Positions 8,759 through 17,290 of a stretch of DNA of 64,000 nt are shown here, one piece after another. The translations under genes were made by a program, and so were the position numbers. Numbering within the stretch: position 1 is the stretch's first letter; each line of letters starts with the position of its first letter. Below the pieces are notes generated by a model. The model was not told where the DNA came from. It worked only from the letters and a program-made list of their open reading frames with translations, and did no database searches. The DNA lies in contig JAURGE010000001.1 in assembly GCA_030833925.1 (NCBI GenBank), positions 1 to 64,000 of the forward strand. Direction: 5' to 3'. Origin of the DNA: Alphaproteobacteria bacterium. GTDB lineage: Bacteria > Pseudomonadota > Alphaproteobacteria > Bin95.

Positions 8759-9498
8759 TGCCACGGTATCGCATCACAGTTGAGTATGATGGCAGCAATT
8801 TTGTTGGGTGGCAGCGGCAGTCCAATGGGATGTCAGTGCAGGAAGCTCTTGAGATAGCACTTCAGCGATTGACTGGTGAAAACCCTCGTGTTCAGGGTGC
8901 GGGTAGGACTGACGCGGGCGTTCATGCTGCGGGACAGGTTGCGCACTTTGATTTGGAGCAATCCTTTCCATTGAAAAATTTACGCGATGGAAGCAATTTT
9001 CACCTCCGACCTCACCTTGTGACCGTTATCGATGTTTCTGAGGTTGGTAGCAGTTTTGACGCCCGGTTTTCTGCAATTCGCCGCCGCTACCGCTATCGCA
9101 TTCTAAACCGCAGGAGTCCTCCTGCGTTGGCGAGGGGACAGGTTTGGTTTTTTGCTAAGCCTCTAGATGAAACAAAGATGCAAGCCGCGGCAGATCTTCT
9201 TGTTGGAAAGAATGATTTTACAAGCTTTCGCGCCGTGCAGTGTCAGGCAAAATCTCCCGTTAAGACCCTAGAGAAGCTCAAGGTTTCGAGGCAGGGCGAT
9301 GAAGTATTGATCGATGTTGAGGCCAGGTCATTTTTGCATAATCAAGTTAGGATAACTGCTGGCACCTTAGTGCTCGTTGGAGAAGGCGCTTGGGCTCCTG
9401 ACGATGTTGGAATCGCATTAAAAGCAAAAAATAGAGCGGCAGCAGGACCAACAGCGCCGCCAGAGGGACTTTGTTTAATGGAGGTTAATTATCCCTAG
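8758..9498 (+). CDS. truA: tRNA pseudouridine(38-40) synthase TruA
   Basis: Isomerises uridines 38-40 in the tRNA anticodon arm. The catalytic Asp52 is in GAGRTDAGVHA; RYRYRILNRR and DFTSFRAVQCQAKSP and LHNQVRI are also conserved. 246 residues is normal for the family. Translationally coupled to fmt by a one-base overlap. It converges with the kinase/ATPase fusion gene; the two coding ends overlap by 4 nt. Confidence 0.97.
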   Translation: MPRYRITVEYDGSNFVGWQRQSNGMSVQEALEIALQRLTGENPRVQGAGRTDAGVHAAGQVAHFDLEQSFPLKNLRDGSNFHLRPHLVTVIDVSEVGSSFDARFSAIRRRYRYRILNRRSPPALARGQVWFFAKPLDETKMQAAADLLVGKNDFTSFRAVQCQAKSPVKTLEKLKVSRQGDEVLIDVEARSFLHNQVRITAGTLVLVGEGAWAPDDVGIALKAKNRAAAGPTAPPEGLCLMEVNYP

Positions 9499-11069
9499 AG
9501 ATGAAGGGCGTCGGTCACCCTATCTAAAGGGCTCTGAATTGAATTAAGCCGTTTCCAATGAATTTGGCCCAGTTCAAAGCTTTCCTGTCTAGCTGCAACT
9601 TCAGGCGTTGCGTCTGAAATATCGTTTTTCCGTCTTTCGATCCGCTTTTGTCGTTCAAAGAGATCCACATCCAGCCAGAAGCCATCGAATGGAATATTTA
9701 GACGTTTAGCAATTGTTTCAGCGGCTTCTCTTTCCGACTCCCTGGCGAATACTGCATCGACAATAACGGGTCTGCCCTGGTGGAGAACCTCCTCCGCCTC
9801 ATTCATAAGGGTCTCATAGACAGCAAAATTCTCGGCAGCTGTGTACGCTGTAGCCGGTAATTTTGCATCGAAGGGCTGTCCTGCCCGCCTTTTTCGAATC
9901 GCATCTGACCTAAGGTGCACTCCACCTACTGGTGGGGCCAGTAACGGCGCTAAGCTTTGAGCGAGCCTCGTTTTGCCCGAACCTGAAAGCCCGCCGATTG
10001 CAACCAAGCGTGGTTTAGGTTCCGTCAACGCACTCAAAGCCATGTCAAGATAGCGTCGGGCTTCGGCTAATTTGATTTCATTATCATTACCCTCTGTGAG
10101 CGATGCCGCGTGAAGGGAAACTTTTGTTCTGACAGCAGCCCGCATCGCAATAAATAGAGGAGCTAACTCCTGTCCTTCATAGGCACCGCGCGCAGCTAGA
10201 TATCGGCTCCAGGTTCGCGTTGCTAGCTCAGATGCCCCCCGAACCCAAAGATCCATTACGAGGAAAGCTAGGTCGTGAAGCTCATCGATGGTAGCCATAT
10301 CACTATTGAACTCTAGAGCATCAAAAATAACAGCCTCTTCATTGATCCGGACGACATTACCAAGATGCAGATCGCCATGGAGTCGTTTGATGTACCCTGT
10401 CATTCCTCGATGGTTGATAGAGGGTGCCATTTTTGTGAGAGTCCGCTCCATTTTTTCACTTAGGAGATCAACGCAGTCACCAAGTAAATCCTTTGCCACT
10501 AGGATATCTCTAAGAGTACGCTGAGCCGCTTGGGTCAGTGATCTGGCTGCGTTTTCGCGGCGGACTGATGGTGTTTTTGCGTGAAATCCAGCTATGGTGT
10601 CTGCAAGTTGATCAATCAGCGCCCCATCTAATTTTCCGGCCTCGGCGAGCTGGTCTAGGGTCTGTCCATCTTCGAACCGTTCCATAGTCACAAGGTGCGC
10701 AGCGACGCTTTGATCAGGGTCGAGTTCCTCACAAAGCTCGCCTAGCCGAAAGGATTGACCAAATCGGTATACAGGCGTCAGTCCTAAGTAGAGGTTTGTC
10801 GCCGTTCGCCGGTTAACCTGCAATTCAGACTTAGCTGCAATATTACGTTTATTAAGATCACTAAAATCCATAAAACTATAGGAAACAGCTCGTTTGAGTT
10901 TATAGGCTCTCTTTTCGGCTAGAAAAATAATTGCCCCCAGAGTCTCAATTTGTCGTGGCCTGTCTTCGTCTAAAACTCCTGCGCCACCCAAAAAGGCCAC
11001 GAGTGAGCTCTGATCATTTGATAAATCAGCTGCAGCCAATATGATCTCCCAAATAGAGCGCACACACAT
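9495..11069 (-). CDS. Bifunctional aminoglycoside phosphotransferase-like / P-loop ATPase protein
   Basis: A two-domain protein. The first part (about residues 20-320) is an APH-like kinase fold: YKLKRAV near the start, HGDLHLGN as the catalytic loop, then FDALEFN as the metal-binding segment. The second part (from ~345) is a P-loop kinase of the zeta-toxin/gluconate-kinase type with Walker A GLSGSGKT and HLRSDAIRKRRAG. This fusion is widespread in proteobacteria; its substrate is unknown. The frame is open to 11135, but the ATG at 11067-11069 avoids overlap with dusA and removes an unsupported N-terminus. No clear ribosome binding site decides between them. Confidence 0.8.
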   Translation of the reverse strand: MCVRSIWEIILAAADLSNDQSSLVAFLGGAGVLDEDRPRQIETLGAIIFLAEKRAYKLKRAVSYSFMDFSDLNKRNIAAKSELQVNRRTATNLYLGLTPVYRFGQSFRLGELCEELDPDQSVAAHLVTMERFEDGQTLDQLAEAGKLDGALIDQLADTIAGFHAKTPSVRRENAARSLTQAAQRTLRDILVAKDLLGDCVDLLSEKMERTLTKMAPSINHRGMTGYIKRLHGDLHLGNVVRINEEAVIFDALEFNSDMATIDELHDLAFLVMDLWVRGASELATRTWSRYLAARGAYEGQELAPLFIAMRAAVRTKVSLHAASLTEGNDNEIKLAEARRYLDMALSALTEPKPRLVAIGGLSGSGKTRLAQSLAPLLAPPVGGVHLRSDAIRKRRAGQPFDAKLPATAYTAAENFAVYETLMNEAEEVLHQGRPVIVDAVFARESEREAAETIAKRLNIPFDGFWLDVDLFERQKRIERRKNDISDATPEVAARQESFELGQIHWKRLNSIQSPLDRVTDALHL

Positions 11070-11108
11070 GTTCTTGTCGCCAGTATAAATTGCAGGCACA
11101 AGACCTCT

Positions 11109-12116
11109 ATGTTTTTTGACCCTCTTGCCAAGCATAGATCGTTTTCAGTGGCGCCAATGATGGATTGGACCGACCGCCATTGTCGATTCTTTCATCGCAT
11201 CCTCACGCGACACGCTCTCCTTTACACGGAAATGATTACTACGGGAGCAGTTCTAAATGGCGATCAGGAACGTCTACTTGCTTTCGACCCTGTAGAGAAT
11301 CCCGTTGCCCTTCAGTTGGGTGGGTCCGAGATGACGGATCTAGCTGCTGCTGCTCGTATTGGCGTTAGCTATGGGTATAACGAGATTAACCTAAACTGTG
11401 GATGTCCTAGCGACCGGGTTCAATCTGGTGCTTTCGGTGCTTGCCTTATGCGTGAGCCCAAACTTGTCGCTGATTGTATAAAGTCCATGCAAGACGCGGT
11501 TGAAGTTCCTGTAACAGTCAAATGTCGATTGGGTGTTGATGATGACGATGAGGAAGCGCGGCTGTTTGAATTCATCGACACTGTGGCTGGTTCTGGCTGC
11601 CAAGTTTTCATAGTCCATGCACGTAAGGCATGGCTTAAGGGCCTAAGTCCAAAGGAAAACAGAGATATACCACCGTTGAATTATTCATTGGTCCAAAAGC
11701 TTAAGCAGGAACGTCCAGACCTTACTATTATTTTAAATGGGGGTATTTCGGACCTTGATACCGCGGCAGCAGCCATGGCTGATGGTGTCGATGGCGTAAT
11801 GCTCGGTCGCGCGCCATACCAAAAACCCTGGCTCTTAGCCGAAGTAGACCCCCGTTTTTTTGGAAAACAAGCACAAGTTGAAACACAGGAACAGGTCATA
11901 GAGGCACTTTTGCCTTATGTAGAGCTAAGGCTTAGGTCTGGGGATCGACTGCAGGCAATTGCCCGCCATATTTTAGGCCTTTTCCAGGGCCGTCGGGGTG
12001 CCCGTGCCTTTCGCCGTCATATTTCAGAGAACGCCACAAAGAGGTGTGCAGGTTCAGAGGTGATCTCGGCTGCTGCGGCTTTTGTGCAACCACATTCTGA
12101 AAGATCCGCCGCCTGA
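11109..12116 (+). CDS. dusA: tRNA-dihydrouridine synthase A
   Basis: FMN-dependent enzyme that reduces U20/U20a in tRNA. SVAPMMDWTDRHCRFF and LLYTEMITTGA at the N-terminus are specific for the DusA branch. The catalytic Cys99 is in LNCGCPSDRVQSGAFGACLM. FIVHARKAWLKGLSPKENR and NGGI and GVMLGRAPYQKPWLL follow. 335 residues is normal. Its TGA overlaps the ATG of the next gene by one base. Confidence 0.95.
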   Translation: MFFDPLAKHRSFSVAPMMDWTDRHCRFFHRILTRHALLYTEMITTGAVLNGDQERLLAFDPVENPVALQLGGSEMTDLAAAARIGVSYGYNEINLNCGCPSDRVQSGAFGACLMREPKLVADCIKSMQDAVEVPVTVKCRLGVDDDDEEARLFEFIDTVAGSGCQVFIVHARKAWLKGLSPKENRDIPPLNYSLVQKLKQERPDLTIILNGGISDLDTAAAAMADGVDGVMLGRAPYQKPWLLAEVDPRFFGKQAQVETQEQVIEALLPYVELRLRSGDRLQAIARHILGLFQGRRGARAFRRHISENATKRCAGSEVISAAAAFVQPHSERSAA

Positions 12117-12700
12117 TGCTAAAACGCCTTTATATTTGGACGCTAGAAAGAGCCGGAAAACCAGCGGCAAAAACCTGGCTCTTTATTATCGCCTTTATAG
12201 AAAGCTCTATCTTCCCAATCCCCCCTGATGTGCTGCTCGTTCCGATGTGCCTCGCTCGTCGGGCCCAATCTTTTGCTTTTGCAGGAATTTGCACAGTTGG
12301 ATCGGTTTTAGGGGGCATTGCAGGTTATGCCATAGGCGCACTTTTCTTTTCGACGGTTGGTGGGGCTTTGATCAATCTCTATGGAGGTCAAGCTGCTATG
12401 GCTGACCTGCGTCTTCTGTACGCTGAGCAGGGTTTCATGATTGTTGCCTTCGCTGCCTTTACCCCATTCCCCTTTAAGGTGGTGACTATCGCATCTGGCG
12501 CGATGTCCATGGATTTTGGAAGCTTCGTTATAGCCAGTTTTCTTGCGCGCGGGGGCCGCTTTATTTTGGAAGCTTCGTTGCTATGGCGGTTTGGAGAACC
12601 AATTCGTCAATTTGTTGAAAAACGGCTAACGCTAGTTACGCTGTTCGTAGGGGCACTGGCAATTTTGTTCATAGTTGTTGCTAAGGGAATTTTAAACTGA
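12116..12700 (+). CDS. YqaA/DedA-type (VTT domain) inner-membrane protein
   Basis: A 194-residue membrane protein of the SNARE-associated/VTT family, YqaA branch. Hydrophobic segments are seen at about 21-45, 50-80, 100-125, 130-150 and 172-192. FIESSIFPIPPDVLLVPM near the start is the conserved re-entrant motif, and GSVLGGIAGYAIG and FTPFPFKVVTIASGAM are also family-like. DedA-type proteins act in lipid (undecaprenyl phosphate or phospholipid) translocation in studied cases. Coupled to dusA by a one-base overlap. Confidence 0.88.
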   Translation: MLKRLYIWTLERAGKPAAKTWLFIIAFIESSIFPIPPDVLLVPMCLARRAQSFAFAGICTVGSVLGGIAGYAIGALFFSTVGGALINLYGGQAAMADLRLLYAEQGFMIVAFAAFTPFPFKVVTIASGAMSMDFGSFVIASFLARGGRFILEASLLWRFGEPIRQFVEKRLTLVTLFVGALAILFIVVAKGILN

Positions 12701-12770
12701 CGCTTAGATCTCTCTTCTTCTTGCATGAGGAGTTAAGCAGACATCAGTGCCTCATTGTGCGATTTCGTTT

Positions 12771-12793
12771 TTCAGACGCCCGTGTTGTCTGAA
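12771..12793. repeat. Perfect 7-bp inverted repeat upstream of the amidase gene
   Basis: TTCAGAC (12771-12777) and GTCTGAA (12787-12793) are exact inverted repeats with a 9-nt spacer. It is in the 190-nt gap between yqaA and the amidase gene, about 100 nt before the amidase ATG. No T-run follows on the plus strand, so it does not look like a terminator for yqaA. It could be an operator for the amidase gene; this is a guess from position and symmetry. Confidence 0.35.
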
Positions 12794-12890
12794 TAGTGTG
12801 AATTTCTTGCTTTCGGAGAGCTTTTTCTTGCAGCCTGGAAATTAACGCGGTCATTATGTTGAGACACCACGGATGGATTGAGGCTAAAGA

Positions 12891-14300
12891 ATGACCGACG
12901 AAGATCTTTGTTTTCTCCCAGCGACTTTGCTTGCTCCAATGATCCGAGCAAAACAGGTGTCTCCGGTTGAGGTGATGCAGGCTATCCTAAATCGTGTAGA
13001 GAGATTGGAGCCAAAGATTAATGCATTTGCCTATTTTGATGGGGACCGGGCTTTAGATCGTGCGAAAGCAGCCGAATCCCAGCTTGCTAGAGGAGCAGCT
13101 CAAGGCGCGCTATTTGGATTGCCAGTTACGATTAAAGACTTGGCCGTTACCGGTGATATGCCTACAGAACGCGGCTCTTGGATTGAAAAAGGTAATCAGC
13201 CGGACACTGATGCCCCATTTGTCCAACGTCTTAAAATGGCGGGGGCTATTCCACTGGGAAAGACAACTACAAGTGAATTTGGTTGGAAGGGCGTGAGCCA
13301 AAGTCCTCTGACAGGCATAACTCACAATCCCTGGGCCCATGGCCTCAACGCCGGGGCATCCTCTGCAGGCGCCGGTGCAGCCGCTGCTGCCGGGTATGGG
13401 CCACTGCATCAAGGATCTGATGGTGCCGGGTCAGTTAGGATGCCAGCCCATTTTTGCGGAATCTTTGGACTAAAGCCAAGCTTCGGGCGCGTTCCAAATT
13501 GGCCAGTTCCTTCTAATGATCAGACTAGTCACATCGGTCCTATGACTCGGACGGTGGCCGATTCCGCCCTCATGATGGAAACAATTTCTGGCCCCCACCC
13601 ATGGGATCACTACAGTTTGGAGTCTCCTCCCTCCCCATATGTTCGAAAGTTAGATGGCGCTTCGGTCAAGGGCCTGCGTGTTGCCTGGAGTCCAAACCTT
13701 GGGCATGCAAGGGTAGACCCCGACGTTGCAGCTTTGGCGGAGGCTGGCGCGAAGGTCTTTGAAGATATGGGGGCAAGGGTTGAAGAGGTTACCCCCTCAT
13801 GGGGCCCTCAGGGCCCAGAACTTATTCGCTTCTTCTGGGCTGCACATGAATTAGGCTATCAAAAGTTTCTGCCAGAATGGCGGAATAAGATGGACCCGGG
13901 CCTCGTGGCCTGCATTGAAAGTGCGGCGAACCATTCGGCGGCTGACTATGTTGCCATGCGTGTTAGAAAACTTTCGTATGTTGAAGCCATTCATCGTTTT
14001 TTTGAGGACTATGATCTGCTACTTACTCCGGCTGTCTCTGTTGCCGCGTTTCCCGCAGATAGATTGATGCCTGAAGACTGGCCAGACCATCCATGGGACT
14101 GGGTCCAATGGGCAGAATTCTCATATCCTTTCAATATGAGCCACAACCCTGCTGCTTCAGTTCCCTGCGGTTTCACAGAAAAAGGACTGCCTGTTGGCTT
14201 GCAGATTGTCGGCCCGCGCATGCGCGACCTTGCAGTATTGCAAGCATCAGCAGCTTTCGAAGCTGCATCCCCTTGGGCTGATAGGGTGCCAGAGATTTAA
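12891..14300 (+). CDS. Amidase (amidase-signature family)
   Basis: Hydrolyses an amide bond in an unidentified substrate. The Ser-cisSer-Lys triad is readable: Lys82 (TIKDLAV), Ser157 (GASSAG) and Ser181 (GAGSVRMPA), with spacings of 75 and 24 residues as in fatty acid amide hydrolase. HQGSDGAGSVRMPAHFCGIFGLKPS is a strong family match. The glycine-rich loop reads GASSAGAG rather than the usual GSSGGS, which may alter the active-site loop. 469 residues, no signal peptide. It stands alone on the plus strand. A second amidase is at 32222-33640. Confidence 0.92.
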   Translation: MTDEDLCFLPATLLAPMIRAKQVSPVEVMQAILNRVERLEPKINAFAYFDGDRALDRAKAAESQLARGAAQGALFGLPVTIKDLAVTGDMPTERGSWIEKGNQPDTDAPFVQRLKMAGAIPLGKTTTSEFGWKGVSQSPLTGITHNPWAHGLNAGASSAGAGAAAAAGYGPLHQGSDGAGSVRMPAHFCGIFGLKPSFGRVPNWPVPSNDQTSHIGPMTRTVADSALMMETISGPHPWDHYSLESPPSPYVRKLDGASVKGLRVAWSPNLGHARVDPDVAALAEAGAKVFEDMGARVEEVTPSWGPQGPELIRFFWAAHELGYQKFLPEWRNKMDPGLVACIESAANHSAADYVAMRVRKLSYVEAIHRFFEDYDLLLTPAVSVAAFPADRLMPEDWPDHPWDWVQWAEFSYPFNMSHNPAASVPCGFTEKGLPVGLQIVGPRMRDLAVLQASAAFEAASPWADRVPEI

Positions 14301-14416
14301 ATCATGTTGGCTGAAGAGGGGGACTTTTCATATTAAAAGCTAAAATCGTTGGCGATTTGCAGCGGTGGACACTATATCTATAACAATCAACAAAATTGGC
14401 TTAACAGGGTTAGGTA

Positions 14417-15046
14417 ATGACTTCGATCAAAACAGCGAGTACCCGCAAGCGCTCGGGCAAGGTGACTCTTATAGCAATGGGCGCCGGCGTCTCTGCCATT
14501 GCTGTCGCTGCTTTGATGCAAGGCGAGGAAAAATTAGACGCATTTCAGTTCGCCACGGTTGATGGCTGCATCACTTCTGGAGAGTTTACCGAGGCTTATT
14601 GTAGGGCGCAATTTGCGACTGCTCAGACGGAACATGCCCGTGTAGCGCCTCGATATCAAACACTTGCTGACTGTGAGGCTGAACACGGTCCGCAAGCTTG
14701 CCAAAAACCGCCCCAAGTCAGTAAGTCAGAGGCGGTGCAGCCTGGCGGCACCTCCGACAATCAGGCCCCGCAGCATGCATCTACGGGCGGCGGTCTCTGG
14801 ATGCCCTTGATGGTTGGTTGGATGATGGGGCGCGCTATGGGTGGACCCGTGGCTACACAACCGCTGTACACCGGGGCGAAGCCTGGCACGGCTAGAACTG
14901 CAGCGGGTGCCTCCGTCGACGCTAAGACAGGTCCAGTATCCGTTGCAAAAAGTAAAGCGGCCCGGCCACCAGCCGGTCGCCTTATGGCCCGGGGAGGTTT
15001 TGGACGAACGGGAACTTCCACTGGAATGCGCAGTTTTGGCGGCTAA
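14417..15046 (+). CDS. DUF1190 family protein (YgiB-like)
   Basis: A 209-residue protein resembling E. coli YgiB. It has a basic start (RKRSGKVTLIAMGAGVSAIAVAALM) that is a membrane anchor or signal sequence. The conserved domain is DGCITSGEFTEAYCRAQFATAQTEHARVAPRYQTLADCEAEHGPQAC in parts, with four cysteines that may pair in the periplasm. A Gly/Ala/Pro-rich tail follows (GGLWMPLMVGWMMGRAMGG and GRTGTSTGMRSFGG). Its stop abuts the GTG start of the YgiC-like gene, so the pair is translated together, the same arrangement as ygiB-ygiC in E. coli. Function is unknown. Confidence 0.8.
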   Translation: MTSIKTASTRKRSGKVTLIAMGAGVSAIAVAALMQGEEKLDAFQFATVDGCITSGEFTEAYCRAQFATAQTEHARVAPRYQTLADCEAEHGPQACQKPPQVSKSEAVQPGGTSDNQAPQHASTGGGLWMPLMVGWMMGRAMGGPVATQPLYTGAKPGTARTAAGASVDAKTGPVSVAKSKAARPPAGRLMARGGFGRTGTSTGMRSFGG

Positions 15047-16213
15047 GTGGAACGAATAAAGTCCGCTGAACGCTCTGACTGGCACAAGGTTGCGCAGGAG
15101 CTAGGCTTTCGTTTCCATACTCCTGGAGGAGAGCCTTACTGGCGAGAGGATGCATACTACGCCTTCTCAATTAATGAGATTGAAGACGATCTTGAAAACC
15201 CGGTGGCAGAACTGGAACAGATGTGTTTTGCCGTAGTGGAACGTGCTTGTCGGGATGAAGAGGTTCTGGAAAGACTTAAGATTCCAAGGAATTTCTGGGA
15301 CTATATTCAACAATCATGGAAAAACCGTGCCCGCAACCTCTATGGTCGGATGGATTTTAGCTATTCTGGTGATGGTGGCGGCCCAGCGAAGCTTCTAGAA
15401 TACAACGCAGATACGCCAACTGCCCTTTATGAAGCCGCAGTGTTCCAGTGGCGGTGGTTGGAAGATTTGCAAAAATCAGGCCAACTGCCCGAGAGCGCCG
15501 ACCAGTTCAACTCTATTCATGAAACGCTCATCGAAGCCTTTGAAGCCTTTGGTATTGAGGGACCTTTGCACCTCGCTTGTGAAGAGAACTCCGAGGAGGA
15601 TCTTGGTACGATCGAATATCTGGCAGATTGTGCGGAGCAAGCGGGCTTGAGCCCGTATCTTCTTCCAATAAGCGCTATTGGATTGACAGACTTAGGTGGG
15701 TTTGTGGATGGCGAGGACCGAAGTATCTACAATCTTTTTAAGTTGTATCCTTGGGAGTGGATTTGGAAGGATGAGTTTGCTGTCCACTTGCAGCGCTCGC
15801 GCATGAAGGTAATTGAGCCTCCATGGAAGGCAATCCTCTCTAATAAAGGTTTGTTACCCTACCTTTGGCAGCTAGAACCAGGGCACCCAAATTTATTGCC
15901 TGCTTTTTTTGAAGATGCTGTTGATACGGAAGCTTTAGGCTTAAATTTCGTTCGAAAACCGCTTTTTTCTCGTGAAGGCGCGAATATCGAGATTTTTGAA
16001 GATGGGTGTAGTGCTGAAACTGCAGGTGGCCCCTACGGAGCAGAGGGAGCAGTTGTACAGGCCCTCTCTCCCCTCCCTTCTTTCGATGCAATGCACCCTG
16101 TTATGGGAGTTTGGCTTGTAGCTAGCCGTCCGGTTGGCCTAGGGATCCGTGAAGACGTAGGACGCATTACAACCGATGGCAGCCGTTTTGTGCCCCACGT
16201 AATCTTGGAATAG
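15047..16213 (+). CDS. Glutathionylspermidine synthase-like ATP-grasp protein (YgiC-like)
   Basis: A 388-residue protein similar to the synthetase domain of glutathionylspermidine synthase and to YgiC/YjfC. Conserved blocks: YWREDAYYAFS, RMDFSYSGDGGGPAKLLEYNADTPTAL (in parts), FKLYPWEWIWKDEF, GLLPYLWQLEPGHPNLLPA, KPLFSREGANI and HPVMGVWLVASRPVGLGIRED. YgiC itself is thought to ligate a peptide bond but has no proven glutathionylspermidine activity. GTG start at 15047-15049, zero gap from the DUF1190 gene. Likely cytoplasmic. Confidence 0.88.
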   Translation: MERIKSAERSDWHKVAQELGFRFHTPGGEPYWREDAYYAFSINEIEDDLENPVAELEQMCFAVVERACRDEEVLERLKIPRNFWDYIQQSWKNRARNLYGRMDFSYSGDGGGPAKLLEYNADTPTALYEAAVFQWRWLEDLQKSGQLPESADQFNSIHETLIEAFEAFGIEGPLHLACEENSEEDLGTIEYLADCAEQAGLSPYLLPISAIGLTDLGGFVDGEDRSIYNLFKLYPWEWIWKDEFAVHLQRSRMKVIEPPWKAILSNKGLLPYLWQLEPGHPNLLPAFFEDAVDTEALGLNFVRKPLFSREGANIEIFEDGCSAETAGGPYGAEGAVVQALSPLPSFDAMHPVMGVWLVASRPVGLGIREDVGRITTDGSRFVPHVILE

Positions 16214-16268
16214 GCGACCAGGGTGGTTTTAAGCTGTCCCAGAGCAAGATGAGGGGTTTTAGAAATTT

Positions 16269-17141
16269 TCAGGCTGCAACCGCTTCTCGGTCAAAAGCCT
16301 CGTCGCTTACATCGCCTATCGTTGTTCGTTGCATAAGGCGTTTTTCTGCGTTTGCGTTATAGGGTGTTGCACGATGAACGCATGCTCGGTTGTCCCAGAT
16401 TAAGACATCGCCTTCTTGCCAATTGTGGCTATAGCAAAACTCTGGCTGTGTCGCGTGCTCCAAGAGATAATTGAGTAGCTCCAATCCTTTCTTCTGGTCC
16501 CAGCCTCTTATGTTCATTGCGTGTGCCCCAATAAGCATAGACTTGGCCTTATTTGCCGGGTTTTCGCGAACTAGTGGGTGACGAACCTTGTGCATTGTTG
16601 ACCGTTCTTCATCATTAAATTCGTAGCCGATAAGGCCTCGCGACCAAACTAGAGAATACTCGGCGATGAGGGGATCAATCTTGGCTTTTGTTGGAGTATC
16701 TAGTGCTTCATAGGCCAATCGGGTTGAGGCGACTTCGGTTGCGCCACCCTCCGATGGGATGATTCTTGCTGAGAGTATAGAGCAAAGAGAAGCTCTAGGT
16801 TTGAAGGCGGAGTCAGCATGCCAAAGCATGTTTGCTTTTTGATAGAACATTCGCCGGTCATCCGCTGGAATTCGATCACCGGTGGCTATGTCGAGGTTTG
16901 ATTGCCGGGCAAAAACGGATCCCGCTGCTGGATTTCCCTTTAACGTTTTCTCACAGGGCCCAAACATTTCTGAAAAGGCTATTTGCGTTTCATCGGACAG
17001 TGGGTTGCCGCGAATTACTACCACCGAATGTGCCTCAAAGGCAGCTCGCACTTGCAGATAGTCGTCTTTCGAAACACCCGAATTAATATCTAAACCCAAG
17101 ACTTCGCAGCCAAACGGTGCGTCAAGGCGTTTGATTTCCAT
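16269..17141 (-). CDS. TauD/TfdA family Fe(II)/2-oxoglutarate dioxygenase
   Basis: A 290-residue non-heme iron dioxygenase. The facial triad is His108-x-Asp110 (WHADSAF) with His256 (NRACVHRATP), and the 2-oxoglutarate-binding arginine is in EKRLMQRTTI (268/272). Members hydroxylate or cleave diverse small acids (taurine, 2,4-D, alpha-ketoglutarate-dependent sulfonates); the substrate cannot be named from sequence. No transporter or regulator is next to it. It is convergent with the YgiC-like gene. Confidence 0.9.
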   Translation of the reverse strand: MEIKRLDAPFGCEVLGLDINSGVSKDDYLQVRAAFEAHSVVVIRGNPLSDETQIAFSEMFGPCEKTLKGNPAAGSVFARQSNLDIATGDRIPADDRRMFYQKANMLWHADSAFKPRASLCSILSARIIPSEGGATEVASTRLAYEALDTPTKAKIDPLIAEYSLVWSRGLIGYEFNDEERSTMHKVRHPLVRENPANKAKSMLIGAHAMNIRGWDQKKGLELLNYLLEHATQPEFCYSHNWQEGDVLIWDNRACVHRATPYNANAEKRLMQRTTIGDVSDEAFDREAVAA

Positions 17142-17290
17142 AAATATCAGCCCTCCTTCTATTCAGCAGCTTGTCCGAAAAGCCCTAACTGCAATTCTTA
17201 ATGGATTAACCATACTAAAATCATATCGTGCCCATTTTTTCGTTTCTGTTCACCTAGGACATGAAACCTTCAAAAAAGTTGTCATGAATT

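Noticed and set aside
9495-11069. Aminoglycoside resistance gene
   Set aside because: The APH-like domain is fused to a P-loop kinase, a conserved housekeeping-like architecture not linked to resistance.
16269-17141. Taurine dioxygenase (tauD) as a specific call
   Set aside because: Only the general 2-oxoglutarate dioxygenase residues are visible, and no taurine transport genes are near.
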